From the NCBI GenBank assembly GCA_017470325.1, contig JAFUES010000031.1:1-36296 (forward strand): a DNA stretch of 36,296 nt. The letters are read 5' to 3'. Each line of letters opens with the position of its first letter. The first letter of the stretch is position 1. The notes under the pieces are model-generated. The model was not told the DNA's origin, did not search any database, and saw nothing but the letters and a program-made list of their open reading frames with translations. This document shows, one piece after another, positions 29,042 through 36,296 of this stretch. The position numbers and the translations under genes are program-made. Source of the stretch: Oscillospiraceae bacterium. Lineage in GTDB: Bacteria > Bacillota_A > Clostridia > Oscillospirales > Oscillospiraceae.

Positions 29042-30451
29042 ATGGAACAGACGGTCTATCAACAGAATATGGCGGATTTTCGCCGGGAATGGGTGGTCCT
29101 CGCCGCCAAAGAGACGCCGGCGCTCGCAGGCACAGTTTCCTTTGCATCCCCCTATCCGGAGCTGAATGAGGCCGCCGCGGCCTTGTTTGCCCAAAAGGGG
29201 GCGCAGGGAAAGGACCGGGCGGCGGCCCTGGGGATCTGGCTGGATGTCCCGGCGGCGGAGATCGACCCGGCGGGCTGCGGCGCTTCCCTGGCGGTGTATA
29301 CCCGGGAACCGGCGGAGGCGGAGCGGGGCTGCGCGTCCTGTGTGCTCCAGACGCCGCCGCTGTGCGGCGCGGGGCTGGGGGAGGACTGCGGCGTCAACGC
29401 GGCGCTTCTGGCCGGCAGCAAGATGGCCGCTATCCATGTGATCGACCTGCTGAGGCTGCTTGTCCGCTTTGCCGCGGCGCCCTGTAAGGGCGTCTTTACG
29501 GCCCGAGAAGGCGGGGACGGCGCCTTCGCATACAGCCCGGTGTTTTCAAAAGAGGAGATCGCACACACCCTGCGCCTGCTGGCGGAACACCCGGACCGGC
29601 GCTATTACGACGACACGGCCTACGAGGGAAGACTGGCGCAGCTGCACAAGCTGCAGATGAAGCTGCTGTTGGAGATCGACCGGGTGTGCCGGGAGAACGG
29701 GATCCTGTACTTCAACGCGGGCGGCAGCCTGCTGGGCTCCATCCGGGACCAGGGATTCATCCCCTGGGACGACGATATCGACATCTGTATGGACCGGCCC
29801 AATTATGAGCGCCTGTGCGCCGTGGCGCCCACCGCCTTCGGGGAGGATTTTTTTTACCAGACCTATGAGACCGATCCCTCTTACTGCAGCCCCTTCGGCA
29901 AGCTGCGGCTCAAGGGCACCCGTTTCACCACGCCCTTCTCCAGCCGCTTTGAGGAGATGCACAATGAGATCTTTATCGATATCTTCGTCCACGATTCCGC
30001 GCCGCGCCCGCCGCTGCTGTACAAGGCGCATATCTTCCTGACGCTGCTGGCCCGGTCCATGGTCTTTCACAAATGGGAGGGGACGCCCATGCACTTTTAC
30101 GGCCGCTTCAAGCTGCTGTGCAAAGTCATGACCGGGGTGATCCGGCACCGCTCCATGGATCAGCTCAAGCATTTTGAACACCGGGTCCTGACCCTGTGGA
30201 ACAAGCGGGATACCGGCTTTTTGTACGATGGGATGGGCAGTCATCTGCGAAACGGCATCTTCCCCGCATCGCTGCTGAGCAGCGCGGTGGACATGCCCTT
30301 TGAGGGGCGGATGCTCCCGGTCATGGCGGGCTACGACGCCTATCTCCGCTTTCTGTACGGCGATTACATGGAGTGGCCGCTGCCTTATCAGCGGGCCGTC
30401 CATCACGAAAACGTGGAGTTTTCTTTCGGCCCCTATGCGGATCAGGTGTAA
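29042..30451 (+). CDS. licD: LicD-family phospho-transferase with an extra N-terminal domain
   Basis: The 469-residue protein has a LicD domain from about residue 200. It contains AGGSLLGSIRDQGFIPWDDD (226-245) and then IDICMDRPNYERL; the Asp cluster D243-D245/D247 is the nucleotidyltransferase-like metal site. LicD proteins attach phosphocholine, or in relatives other phospho-alditols, to surface polysaccharides from a CDP donor. Residues 1-190 are an additional domain I do not recognise, rich in Ala, Gly and Cys (DLLRLLVRFAAAPCKGVF). It is cotranscribed with the TagF-like gene. A choline-binding-repeat protein 3.8 kb downstream makes choline on the wall polymer plausible, although no choline kinase or cytidylyltransferase (licA/licC) is identified in the window. 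Confidence 0.88.
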   Translation: MEQTVYQQNMADFRREWVVLAAKETPALAGTVSFASPYPELNEAAAALFAQKGAQGKDRAAALGIWLDVPAAEIDPAGCGASLAVYTREPAEAERGCASCVLQTPPLCGAGLGEDCGVNAALLAGSKMAAIHVIDLLRLLVRFAAAPCKGVFTAREGGDGAFAYSPVFSKEEIAHTLRLLAEHPDRRYYDDTAYEGRLAQLHKLQMKLLLEIDRVCRENGILYFNAGGSLLGSIRDQGFIPWDDDIDICMDRPNYERLCAVAPTAFGEDFFYQTYETDPSYCSPFGKLRLKGTRFTTPFSSRFEEMHNEIFIDIFVHDSAPRPPLLYKAHIFLTLLARSMVFHKWEGTPMHFYGRFKLLCKVMTGVIRHRSMDQLKHFEHRVLTLWNKRDTGFLYDGMGSHLRNGIFPASLLSSAVDMPFEGRMLPVMAGYDAYLRFLYGDYMEWPLPYQRAVHHENVEFSFGPYADQV

Positions 30452-30494
30452 GCCGGGTGCTGTTGCGGAAAGCCGTTCGGCCAAAACAAAGGAA

Positions 30495-30534
30495 ACAAGC
30501 TCCGAGCTGCGCTCAGGCGCGGCGCGGAGCTTGT
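30495..30534. terminator. Hairpin after licD, lacking a U-tract
   Basis: A perfect 10-bp outer stem (30495-30504 with 30525-30534) continues inward as a nearly matched 6-7-bp stem. No T-run follows on the plus strand, so it is a weak or factor-assisted terminator at best, or a processing site. Confidence 0.5.
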
Positions 30535-30553
30535 CCGCTCCCGGGGGAAATCG

Positions 30554-30582
30554 TTGACAAGACCCGTAAGAAAGGCTACAAT
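30554..30582 (+). promoter_or_regulatory. Promoter of the GatD-like/TarI-like/GatZ operon
   Basis: Perfect TTGACA (30554-30559), 17 bases, TACAAT (30577-30582). GTTGACAAGACC and a following AAGAA are shared in register with the promoter at 27808-27836. Confidence 0.8.
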
Positions 30583-30657
30583 GTTAGAGGAATAAAACGG
30601 TTTGGGAGTGTTCTTGACAGCGCATTCCCCGCCAACGAGAAACAAACGAGGTGCGTT

Positions 30658-31719
30658 ATGAAAGCAGCGGTTTTATACGGCGATTATGACCTGCGCTATG
30701 AGGACTTCCCCGAGCCGGAGATCCGGCCGGGCTGCGTCAAGGTCCGGGTGTGCGCCTGCGGTGTCTGCGGCTCGGATATCCCCCGCATCACGGCGGGCGG
30801 CGCGCACTATTATCCCATCGTCCTGGGCCATGAGTTCTCCGGCTTCGTGACGGAGGTGGGCGAGGAGGTCACGTCCCTGCAGACCGGCGACCATGTGGCC
30901 GCTATCCCGCTGATCCCCTGCATGAAGTGCCGGGACTGCCAGCAGGGCAATTACTCCCAGTGCAAGCACTATACCTTCATCGGTTCCCGCATCCAGGGCG
31001 GCTACGCGGACTATGTGGTCCTGCCCGAGCAGAACGCACTGAAGATCGATCCCGCGATCCCCTTTGAGCAGGGGGCCCTGTTCGAGCCCTCCACCGTGGC
31101 CCTCCACGGGATCCGCCGCACCAACTATCAGGGCGGCAAGACGGTGGCGGTCCTGGGCGGCGGCACCATCGGCCTGTTCACGTTCCAGTGGGCGAAGATC
31201 CTGGGGGCGAAGACCGTGGTGGTCTTCGGCCGCAGCAAGCAGCATCTGGCTGTGGCGGAGCGCCTGGGGGCGGACGCGGTGATCAGCACCCTGGACGAGG
31301 ACTTTATGGAGCAGGCCCTGGCCTGGACCGACGGGGTGGGCTTTGACTATGTGTTCGAGGCCGCCGGGACGCCGGTGACCATGCGCCTGGCCTTTGAGCT
31401 GGCGGCCAACCATTCGGACGTGTGCATGATCGGCACCCCGGTGGGGGAGCTGACCTTCTCCCAGCGGGAATGGGAACTGCTCAACCGCAAGGAATTCCGC
31501 CTGACCGGCTCCTGGATGTCCGGCAGCGCGCCCTATCCCGGCGAGGAGTGGCGGCTGACCGCCGAGTGCTTTGCCAACGGTAAGCTCAAATACGATCCGG
31601 CGGTGTTCCACTGCCAGATCCCCCTGCGGGATACGGAGCAGATCGTCTCCGTGCTGCGGGAGCGGTCCAAGATCAAGGGCCGCGTGCTCCTGCTCAATCC
31701 TGTGAGAGAAGAAGAATAA
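30658..31719 (+). CDS. Zinc-dependent GatD-like alditol-phosphate dehydrogenase
   Basis: The 353-residue protein is a medium-chain dehydrogenase. Catalytic zinc ligands are C37 (GVCGSD) and H58-E59 (LGHEF), the structural zinc Cys are C88, C91, C94 and C102, and the NAD(P) motif is LGGGTIG (166-172). It matches galactitol-1-phosphate 5-dehydrogenase GatD in diagnostic stretches recalled from E. coli: GAHYYPIVLGHEFSG, YSQCKHYTFIGSR and GSWMSGSAPYPGEEW. It lacks similarity to TarJ outside the fold. Expected reaction: tagatose-6-phosphate to or from galactitol-1-phosphate; sorbitol- or ribitol-phosphate activity remains possible. ATG at 30658 follows GAGGTG. First gene of a three-gene operon with a cytidylyltransferase and a GatZ protein, which argues for biosynthetic use of the product. 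Confidence 0.88.
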   Translation: MKAAVLYGDYDLRYEDFPEPEIRPGCVKVRVCACGVCGSDIPRITAGGAHYYPIVLGHEFSGFVTEVGEEVTSLQTGDHVAAIPLIPCMKCRDCQQGNYSQCKHYTFIGSRIQGGYADYVVLPEQNALKIDPAIPFEQGALFEPSTVALHGIRRTNYQGGKTVAVLGGGTIGLFTFQWAKILGAKTVVVFGRSKQHLAVAERLGADAVISTLDEDFMEQALAWTDGVGFDYVFEAAGTPVTMRLAFELAANHSDVCMIGTPVGELTFSQREWELLNRKEFRLTGSWMSGSAPYPGEEWRLTAECFANGKLKYDPAVFHCQIPLRDTEQIVSVLRERSKIKGRVLLLNPVREEE

Positions 31720-31734
31720 AGGAAGAAAGACGAT

Positions 31735-32436
31735 ATGAACGCAATGCTCCTGATGATGGGCGGCACTGGCACCCGCTTCGGCAAGGACCGGCCCAAGCAG
31801 TACACCCTGATCGACGACAGACCCCTGTTCTCCTACATTGTGGAAAAGGCGGACAAGACCGCCTGCATCGACCGGCTGGTGGTGGTGTCCCACGCCGACT
31901 GGCTGGACTACGCCCAAGAGTGGTGTGAGAAGTTCGTCAAGCGTATCCCCTTTGACGTGGTGGCCGGCGGCGAGAACCGCTCCGGCTCCGTGCTCAACGG
32001 CCTTACCCGGCTGGGGCGCTATGCCAAACGGGACGACGTGGTGCTGATCCATGACGCCACCCACCCCTATCTGGACCCGGAGGGGGTGGGAAAGGTGGTG
32101 GAGGCGGTGCAGGAATATGGCGGCGCCACCATGGCCAGCCGGAACTATGACACCGTGTACCGCACCGACGAGCAGGGCTTCCTGGAGAAGGTGGAGCCCA
32201 GAGAGCAGATCGTGGCCGGCGCCTCGCCGGAGGCCTTCCGCTTCGGGGATATCTATGACATCTATCGCAATGCCAGCGCCGAGGAGCTGGCCAGCATGAC
32301 CTCCGCTGGCGCCATCGCCCTGTCCCACAACATCCCCATGAAGGTGATCGGCACGCCGGTGCTGAACCTGAAGATCACCTATGAGCACGATCTGGATCTG
32401 TTTCTCAAGCTGATCCACGGCTATTTTTTTGATTAA
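31735..32436 (+). CDS. IspD/TarI-like CTP:alditol-phosphate cytidylyltransferase
   Basis: The 233-residue protein has the IspD/TarI fold. The CTP-binding loop GGTGTRFGKDRPKQY spans 9-23, HDATHPYLDP lies at 106-115 where IspD has HDAARP, and the C-terminus contains NLKITYEHDLDLFLKL where IspD has NxKIT-PxDL. The change around 109-110, together with position in an alditol-phosphate operon, favours a CDP-alditol synthase over the isoprenoid enzyme IspD. The substrate would be the product of the upstream dehydrogenase. It lies 15 bases after that gene and 27 before gatZ, with AAGGAAG before its start. Confidence 0.88.
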   Translation: MNAMLLMMGGTGTRFGKDRPKQYTLIDDRPLFSYIVEKADKTACIDRLVVVSHADWLDYAQEWCEKFVKRIPFDVVAGGENRSGSVLNGLTRLGRYAKRDDVVLIHDATHPYLDPEGVGKVVEAVQEYGGATMASRNYDTVYRTDEQGFLEKVEPREQIVAGASPEAFRFGDIYDIYRNASAEELASMTSAGAIALSHNIPMKVIGTPVLNLKITYEHDLDLFLKLIHGYFFD

Positions 32437-32463
32437 CAATATAGAAAAGGAAGGTAACGCAAG

Positions 32464-33798
32464 ATGTTGAATCCCTTAAAGGAAATGGTCGTCAAAAGAC
32501 AAAATGGCATTTTTTCGGGCATCCCTTCGTTTTGCTGCGCCAACAAGATCGTCATTGAAGCCATCCTCAGCCAGGCCCAGCGCTTCGGCGACACGCCGCT
32601 GATCGAGGCCACCTCCAATCAGGTCAACCAGGAGGGCGGCTACATGGCCATGACCCCCCAGGATTTTACGGACTATGTGTACAAGATTGCCGACAAGCTG
32701 GGCATCGCCCGGGAAAAGATCTTCCTGGGCGGCGACCATATGGGCCCCCTGCCCTGGGTGGATCTGCCCGCGGCGGAGGCCATGGAGCGTGCCAAGGTGC
32801 TGGTCTCCCTGTGCGTCAAGGCCGGGTACAAGAAGATCCATTTGGACACCAGCATGCGCCTGGGAGACGACTCCCGCACCGAGCGCCTGTCCGACGAGGT
32901 GATCGCTGAGCGGGGTGCCATCCTCTACAAGGTCTGCGAGGAGACCTATCAGGAGATGAAGAAAGAAAACCCGGAGGAGATGCACCCGGTGTTCGTCATC
33001 GGCAGCGAGGTCCCGGTGCCCGGCGGCATCAACGAGGATGAGGCCGAGGGCATGGAACTGACCAAGCCCGGCGACTTTGAGCGGACTCTCCTGGCCTATA
33101 AGAAGAAATTCCACGAACTGGGGCTGGACAGCGCCTGGGAGCACATCATCGCCGTGGTGGTGCAGCCCGGTGTGGAATTCGGCGACGACACCATCCACCA
33201 CTATAACCGCGCCGACGCGGCGGAGCTTTGCAACACCCTGAAAAAGTATCCGGATATCGTGTTCGAGGGGCACTCCACCGACTATCAGTCTCCTGCTGCG
33301 CTCAAGCAGATGGTGGAGGACGGCATCGCCGTCATCAAGGTCGGTCCGGCTCTGACCTTTGCTCTGCGGGAGGGACTCTTCGCCCTGACGATGATCGAGG
33401 AGGAACTGATCGAAAACGACAGCCAGCGCTCCCACTTCCGCGAGGTGCTGGAGCATGAGATGGTCACGGAGCCCAAGAGCTGGGAGAAGTACTACACCGG
33501 CAGCGACAAGGAGAAGGCCATCAAGCGCAAATACAGCTTCTCTGACCGCAGCCGCTATTACATGTCCCGCCCCGCCGTGGAGGACGCCCGTCGGAAGCTC
33601 TTCGAGAACATCGACAATCTGGACATCCCCATGAGCATGCTCAAGCAGTACATGCCCCTGCAGTACATCAAGGTCCGCGACGGCAAGCTGAGCATGAAGG
33701 CCCGGGAGTTGGTCAAGGACAATGTGGTCACTCTGGTGGAGGACTACAACTACGCGGTCAAGTACAACTACATGATCAGCGGCATTTTCGTGCGCTGA
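32464..33798 (+). CDS. gatZ: GatZ/KbaZ-family tagatose-phosphate protein (probable 4-epimerase or aldolase subunit)
   Basis: The 444-residue protein is a full-length GatZ/KbaZ member, with LIEATSNQVNQEGGYMAMTP, GGDHMGPLPW (89-98), IHLDTSM (125-131) and FEGHSTDYQ. In E. coli GatZ supports the GatY aldolase. Stand-alone homologues have been shown to act as D-tagatose-6-phosphate 4-epimerases in bacterial galactitol catabolism. No GatY/KbaY is present in the window, so the epimerase role is more likely here (inference). It would make tagatose-6-phosphate from fructose-6-phosphate for the dehydrogenase two genes upstream. Third gene of the operon; AAGGAAGG lies before the ATG and a strong terminator follows at 33878. 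Confidence 0.9.
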   Translation: MLNPLKEMVVKRQNGIFSGIPSFCCANKIVIEAILSQAQRFGDTPLIEATSNQVNQEGGYMAMTPQDFTDYVYKIADKLGIAREKIFLGGDHMGPLPWVDLPAAEAMERAKVLVSLCVKAGYKKIHLDTSMRLGDDSRTERLSDEVIAERGAILYKVCEETYQEMKKENPEEMHPVFVIGSEVPVPGGINEDEAEGMELTKPGDFERTLLAYKKKFHELGLDSAWEHIIAVVVQPGVEFGDDTIHHYNRADAAELCNTLKKYPDIVFEGHSTDYQSPAALKQMVEDGIAVIKVGPALTFALREGLFALTMIEEELIENDSQRSHFREVLEHEMVTEPKSWEKYYTGSDKEKAIKRKYSFSDRSRYYMSRPAVEDARRKLFENIDNLDIPMSMLKQYMPLQYIKVRDGKLSMKARELVKDNVVTLVEDYNYAVKYNYMISGIFVR

Positions 33799-33877
33799 TA
33801 TGCGCAGGGTGCTGAGAATGAGCAACCCTGGAAACCATCCAAGGGACTTCGCTTGATGATGCCTTCCCATATCAATC

Positions 33878-33926
33878 AAAAAACGGCTTGGATCACCATG
33901 GGGCTTCATGGATCAAGCCGTTTTTT
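33878..33926 (+). terminator. Terminator of the GatD-like/TarI-like/GatZ operon
   Basis: A 13-bp stem (33878-33890 with 33914-33926) whose right arm ends in T6, with further imperfect pairing inside (CATG with CATG). The 458-base gap 33799-34256 contains this terminator, a possible 38-codon frame and the next promoter; nothing else is evident. Confidence 0.88.
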
Positions 33927-34039
33927 CTGCTGCGTTTCCGGTTTGTAACGGATTTGACTGCCCAGCCAGTATTATAGGCATTTTTAAGATTCCCGAGCAA
34001 GCGCAAGCACACAGTTTACAGTCAAGGGAGGACTTGACA

Positions 34040-34156
34040 ATGGAGATGTTTCTCTTCTATCAAGGTCTTTTTGCTTTTTTTTGCAACATCGCCGTTGCAA
34101 AGCGGAAGCAAAAAATTACAAAAAGTACTTGTAATATGAAGAAGGAATTGCTATAA
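34040..34156 (+). CDS. Possible small hydrophobic-headed peptide (38 residues), uncertain
   Basis: An ATG at 34040 opens a 38-codon frame. Its first 20 residues are hydrophobic (FLFYQGLFAFFCNIAVA) and the rest is Lys-rich, which would suit a small membrane peptide. GGGAGG lies 8 bases upstream, held in the loop of a GTCAAG/CTTGAC hairpin (34021-34026 with 34033-34038). Against it, the 3' third overlaps the promoter of the choline-binding-protein gene, the stop codon lies within that promoter's -10, and there is no homologue I recognise. It may be chance. Confidence 0.25.
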   Translation: MEMFLFYQGLFAFFCNIAVAKRKQKITKSTCNMKKELL

Positions 34157-34157
34157 T
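34129..34157 (+). promoter_or_regulatory. Promoter of the choline-binding-repeat protein gene
   Basis: TTGTAA (34129-34134), 17 bases, perfect TATAAT (34152-34157). The leader is about 90 bases and ends in AAGGAGG. Just upstream TTGCAAC-N6-GTTGCAA (34081-34087 with 34094-34100) is a perfect dyad that may be an operator. Confidence 0.8.
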
Positions 34158-34256
34158 ATGGGCAGCGTTAATTTCTGTGATCTCGAAACAGGGCAAAAAC
34201 GGAGCAAGCTCTGCTCTCTTCCCTGCCATCGTGTATCAACATAAAGGAGGAAAGAA

Positions 34257-36125
34257 ATGAAAACCATGAGACCTGGCAAGAGAATACTTGCCTTGGTGCT
34301 GTGCATCATGCTGTTTGCCAGCCTGCTGCCCGGCACGGCCTTCGCAGCCGGCACCGCGTATTATGAAAACGGCGACTATCATTTTTACACCCTTGCCCAG
34401 CTGCAAACTGAAGTCAACAAGGTGAAGTCGACGCGGGACAAACTCTCCGCAGTTTACGAGGGGACCGGTGCTTTTCAGATCACGTCGTCCGTGACTACGC
34501 CGGCCAAATTCCAGCTGTATCTGACGGCTGAGGAAATTGTCATTCCCAGCGGCGTCACGCTGACGCTGAACAACGATTGGACCAATGTGGGCGGCATCAA
34601 GAGGGTGACGGTCAACGGTACGCTGGTCAACAACTCCAGCCTTTCCAGCGACAACCTCGTTTTCACCGTTAACGGTGCGATGACGAACAACGCCCCCATC
34701 GTCTGCAGAACGCTGGAGATCAAGGGCAGTGGCAGCGTGATCAACAACAGCACGATCGAATGCGCCAATCTTACCGGCAAGAACAAGCTCACCGATAACT
34801 CCGGCGCGAGCGTTGCGGTCGTCAGAGATGCTACCAGCGCGGCGACGGTGGAGGAGATGATCGAGGACGCTGCGGCTGAGACCCGTTCCGATATCACCTA
34901 CAGGATCGATCTTCTTACGGGCGTCACCCTCAGCAAGTCTCTGACGATCCCCACGCAGATGACGATCCGGGTCGGAACCGATCCCAACAACTTCGCGACG
35001 CTGACTCTGGGCGGAGGAACCACCATCGTCAACCAGGGCGAGCTCAAGGTCGTTTCCGCAGGTTCCAAGATCTCCATCCAGGGCACTCTCGTCAACCAGG
35101 GTCTGGTTTATACCGCTCAGGGCGGCAAGATCGAACTGGGTGGCGGTACCTATCAGGAGAGCAGCTACGGCCGTCTCCAGGTGCAGTTGCCTTATGACTC
35201 CGACGACAGCAAGTACTACAGCGAAGCCGACTCCTATCTGAGCGGCTTTGATCTGAGCCTGTTCAACCACACTGCCAGCCACGGCAACCATTTCTACCGT
35301 CTGAAGACCCAGTCCAAGGAAAACGGATGGATGAAGATCGGTTCCGACTGGTACTACATCAAGGACGGCAAGATGCTCACCAATGCCTGGGCGAAGGATT
35401 CCACCGGTTGGTGCTACCTTGGCGCGGACGGCAAGATGGTGAAGAATGCCTGGGCGAAGGATTCCGGCGGTTGGTGCTACCTGAAGGCCGACGGGCACCT
35501 GGCAACCTCCCAGTGGGTCGCTTACAAGGGTGATTGGTACTACATTGACGGTGCCGGCCACATGGTCACCGGCTGGAAGAAGGTTGACAATAAGCAGTAT
35601 TACTTCAAGGATTCCGGCGTGATGGCGACCGGTTGGACGAAGGTCAGCGGCAGCTGGTACTTCTTCAGGTCTTCCGGCGTGATGGCGACCAATTCCTGGC
35701 AGAAGGATTCCAAGGGCTGGTGCTATGTGGGCGCGGACGGCAAGATGCTCACCAGCGCCTGGCAGCAGGATTCTTCCGGCTGGTGCTACATCAAGTCCAG
35801 CGGACGCATTGCAGTCAGCGAGTGGGTCAAGGTAGACGGCAAGTGGTATTACTTCAATGCCAACGGCCACATGCTCAAGGGCTGGCAGAAGGTCAATGAC
35901 AAGTGGTACTATCTGGACAAATCCGGCGCAATGCAGACCGGCTGGCTGAAGGACGGCGGCAAGTGGTACTATCTGCAGGATTCCGGCGCGATGAAGACCG
36001 GCTGGCTGAAGGACAACGGCAAGTGGTACTACCTCGACAGCTCCGGCGTCATGGTCACCGGCAGCAAGACCATCAACGGCAAGACCTACACCTTCAGTGG
36101 ATCTGGTGTGTGCCAGAATCCCTGA
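34257..36125 (+). CDS. Secreted protein with N-terminal repetitive beta domain and choline-binding-type repeats
   Basis: The 622-residue protein has a Sec signal peptide (residues 1-30; basic start, LALVLCIMLFASLLPG core, AFA before the predicted cleavage). Residues 31-350 are a beta-rich, Asn/Thr/Val-rich region with repeated VNGTLVNNS-like units, suggesting a solenoid or beta-helix. Residues of about 355-622 form 12 full and one degenerate CW_binding_1 repeats of 20-21 residues (GWxKxxGKWYYxxxSGxMxT). In Gram-positive bacteria these bind choline on teichoic acids. No catalytic domain such as an amidase or lysozyme is seen, so it may be an adhesin or surface-layer-like protein. AAGGAGG precedes the ATG and a near-ideal promoter is upstream. 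A licD gene nearby supports choline on the wall. Confidence 0.92.
   Translation: MKTMRPGKRILALVLCIMLFASLLPGTAFAAGTAYYENGDYHFYTLAQLQTEVNKVKSTRDKLSAVYEGTGAFQITSSVTTPAKFQLYLTAEEIVIPSGVTLTLNNDWTNVGGIKRVTVNGTLVNNSSLSSDNLVFTVNGAMTNNAPIVCRTLEIKGSGSVINNSTIECANLTGKNKLTDNSGASVAVVRDATSAATVEEMIEDAAAETRSDITYRIDLLTGVTLSKSLTIPTQMTIRVGTDPNNFATLTLGGGTTIVNQGELKVVSAGSKISIQGTLVNQGLVYTAQGGKIELGGGTYQESSYGRLQVQLPYDSDDSKYYSEADSYLSGFDLSLFNHTASHGNHFYRLKTQSKENGWMKIGSDWYYIKDGKMLTNAWAKDSTGWCYLGADGKMVKNAWAKDSGGWCYLKADGHLATSQWVAYKGDWYYIDGAGHMVTGWKKVDNKQYYFKDSGVMATGWTKVSGSWYFFRSSGVMATNSWQKDSKGWCYVGADGKMLTSAWQQDSSGWCYIKSSGRIAVSEWVKVDGKWYYFNANGHMLKGWQKVNDKWYYLDKSGAMQTGWLKDGGKWYYLQDSGAMKTGWLKDNGKWYYLDSSGVMVTGSKTINGKTYTFSGSGVCQNP
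35321..36110 (+). repeat. Tandem cell-wall-binding repeats (coding)
   Basis: Thirteen units of about 60-63 bases encode the choline-binding-type repeats. Two subtypes occur: one with GWCY and an NxW opening (units 2, 3, 7 and 8) and one with WYY. Units 10-12 are near-identical (GWLKDxGKWYYL), a sign of recent duplication. Their DNA similarity makes the array prone to copy-number change. Confidence 0.85.
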
Positions 36126-36155
36126 GTGAAGCGCGACGCTCCTTAAATGAAACAG

Positions 36156-36210
36156 GGCGTTGTCTCAAAATAGCAAAAGATGCTATTGAGAGGCAACGCC
36201 TCTTTCGTTT
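36156..36210 (+). terminator. Terminator of the choline-binding-repeat gene
   Basis: A long, slightly interrupted stem (36156-36175 with 36181-36200), AAAGA loop, followed by TCTTTCGTTT. The last 86 bases of the window hold no feature I can support. Confidence 0.85.
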
Positions 36211-36296
36211 GGAGGCGGATGTGGAAAGAGTGCGCTGAAAAGGCCTGCAAGAAGGTAAAAATGTGGAAAACCATCCAGAGAGTGCCGCAAACAGGC

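Noticed and set aside
30658..32436. TarJ/TarI pair for CDP-ribitol as the firm call
   Set aside because: The dehydrogenase matches GatD motifs much better than TarJ, and a GatZ gene completes the operon; CDP-ribitol is kept only as an alternative.
35321..36110. CRISPR-like periodicity
   Set aside because: The repeats are in-frame protein repeats of about 60-63 bases with aromatic-rich wall-binding motifs, with no unique spacers.
36219..36296. Open frame running off the right edge
   Set aside because: The GGAGG site is only three bases from the ATG, no family resemblance, and too little sequence to judge.

Overview
The window looks like a chromosomal segment of a high-GC Firmicute, most plausibly an anaerobic gut Clostridium-type bacterium of the Oscillospiraceae. 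This rests on strong AAGGAGG-type ribosome binding sites, consensus TTGACA/TATAAT promoters in a GC-rich background, an ECF sigma factor with a transmembrane anti-sigma-like partner, a PqqD/HPr-kinase-like peptide cassette and a choline-binding-repeat cell wall protein. I see no tRNA, rRNA, CRISPR array, transposase or phage gene. Taxonomy is inference; I could not run a search.

Layout. 1-2260 (minus): a RiPP-like cassette with a Thr/Asp/Glu-rich short protein carrying a leader-like N-terminus, then an HPr-kinase-like ATPase, a PqqD-like recognition domain and a Ser/His S26-type peptidase. The precursor-like gene has its own promoter, whose spacer is a TA repeat. 2313-3968: a DUF4143 ATPase on the plus strand, bounded by identical 27-nt palindromes and followed by a triple-hairpin array. 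3965-7502 (minus): a three-component membrane glycosylation system (polytopic glycosyltransferase, GtrB-like, GtrA-like) with a translationally coupled peptide deformylase. 7522-10609: a LysR regulator divergent from an acyltransferase-3 protein, then an EamA transporter. 10715-13930: gpsA, a promoter/structured RNA/terminator unit, and two AT-rich zinc-ribbon membrane protein genes. 13940-15922 (minus): an OmpR-type two-component system. 15922-18967: a DUF1858 protein, a BlaI-like repressor and a membrane TrkA-N/RyR protein. 19103-22591 (minus): an overlapping operon cca - family 4 uracil-DNA glycosylase - DUF2156 - GNAT, divergent from murC. 24266-27760: two tandem, paralogous ECF sigma/anti-sigma-like pairs. 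27808-33926: a TagF/TagB-like polyol-phosphate transferase, LicD, and a GatD-like/IspD(TarI)-like/GatZ-like operon. 34129-36210: a secreted protein with 12-13 choline-binding repeats.

How the parts fit. The right-hand third is centred on envelope polymers. LicD proteins move phosphocholine or related phospho-polyols onto cell-surface glycans, TagF-like enzymes move alditol phosphates from CDP-alditols, and the last gene encodes a protein with repeats that usually bind choline on teichoic acids. The three-gene operon between them resembles a route from fructose-6-phosphate through tagatose-6-phosphate and galactitol-1-phosphate to a CDP-hexitol, rather than the usual TarI/TarJ CDP-ribitol route. 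This is the most unusual biochemical hypothesis here. The peptide cassette with its possibly phase-variable promoter at the left end and the isolated structured RNA at 11880-12039 are the other strong candidates for undescribed biology.

Long open frames antisense to the GC-rich genes were treated as shadows. Starts were chosen mainly by Shine-Dalgarno position, gene overlap and family alignment from memory.
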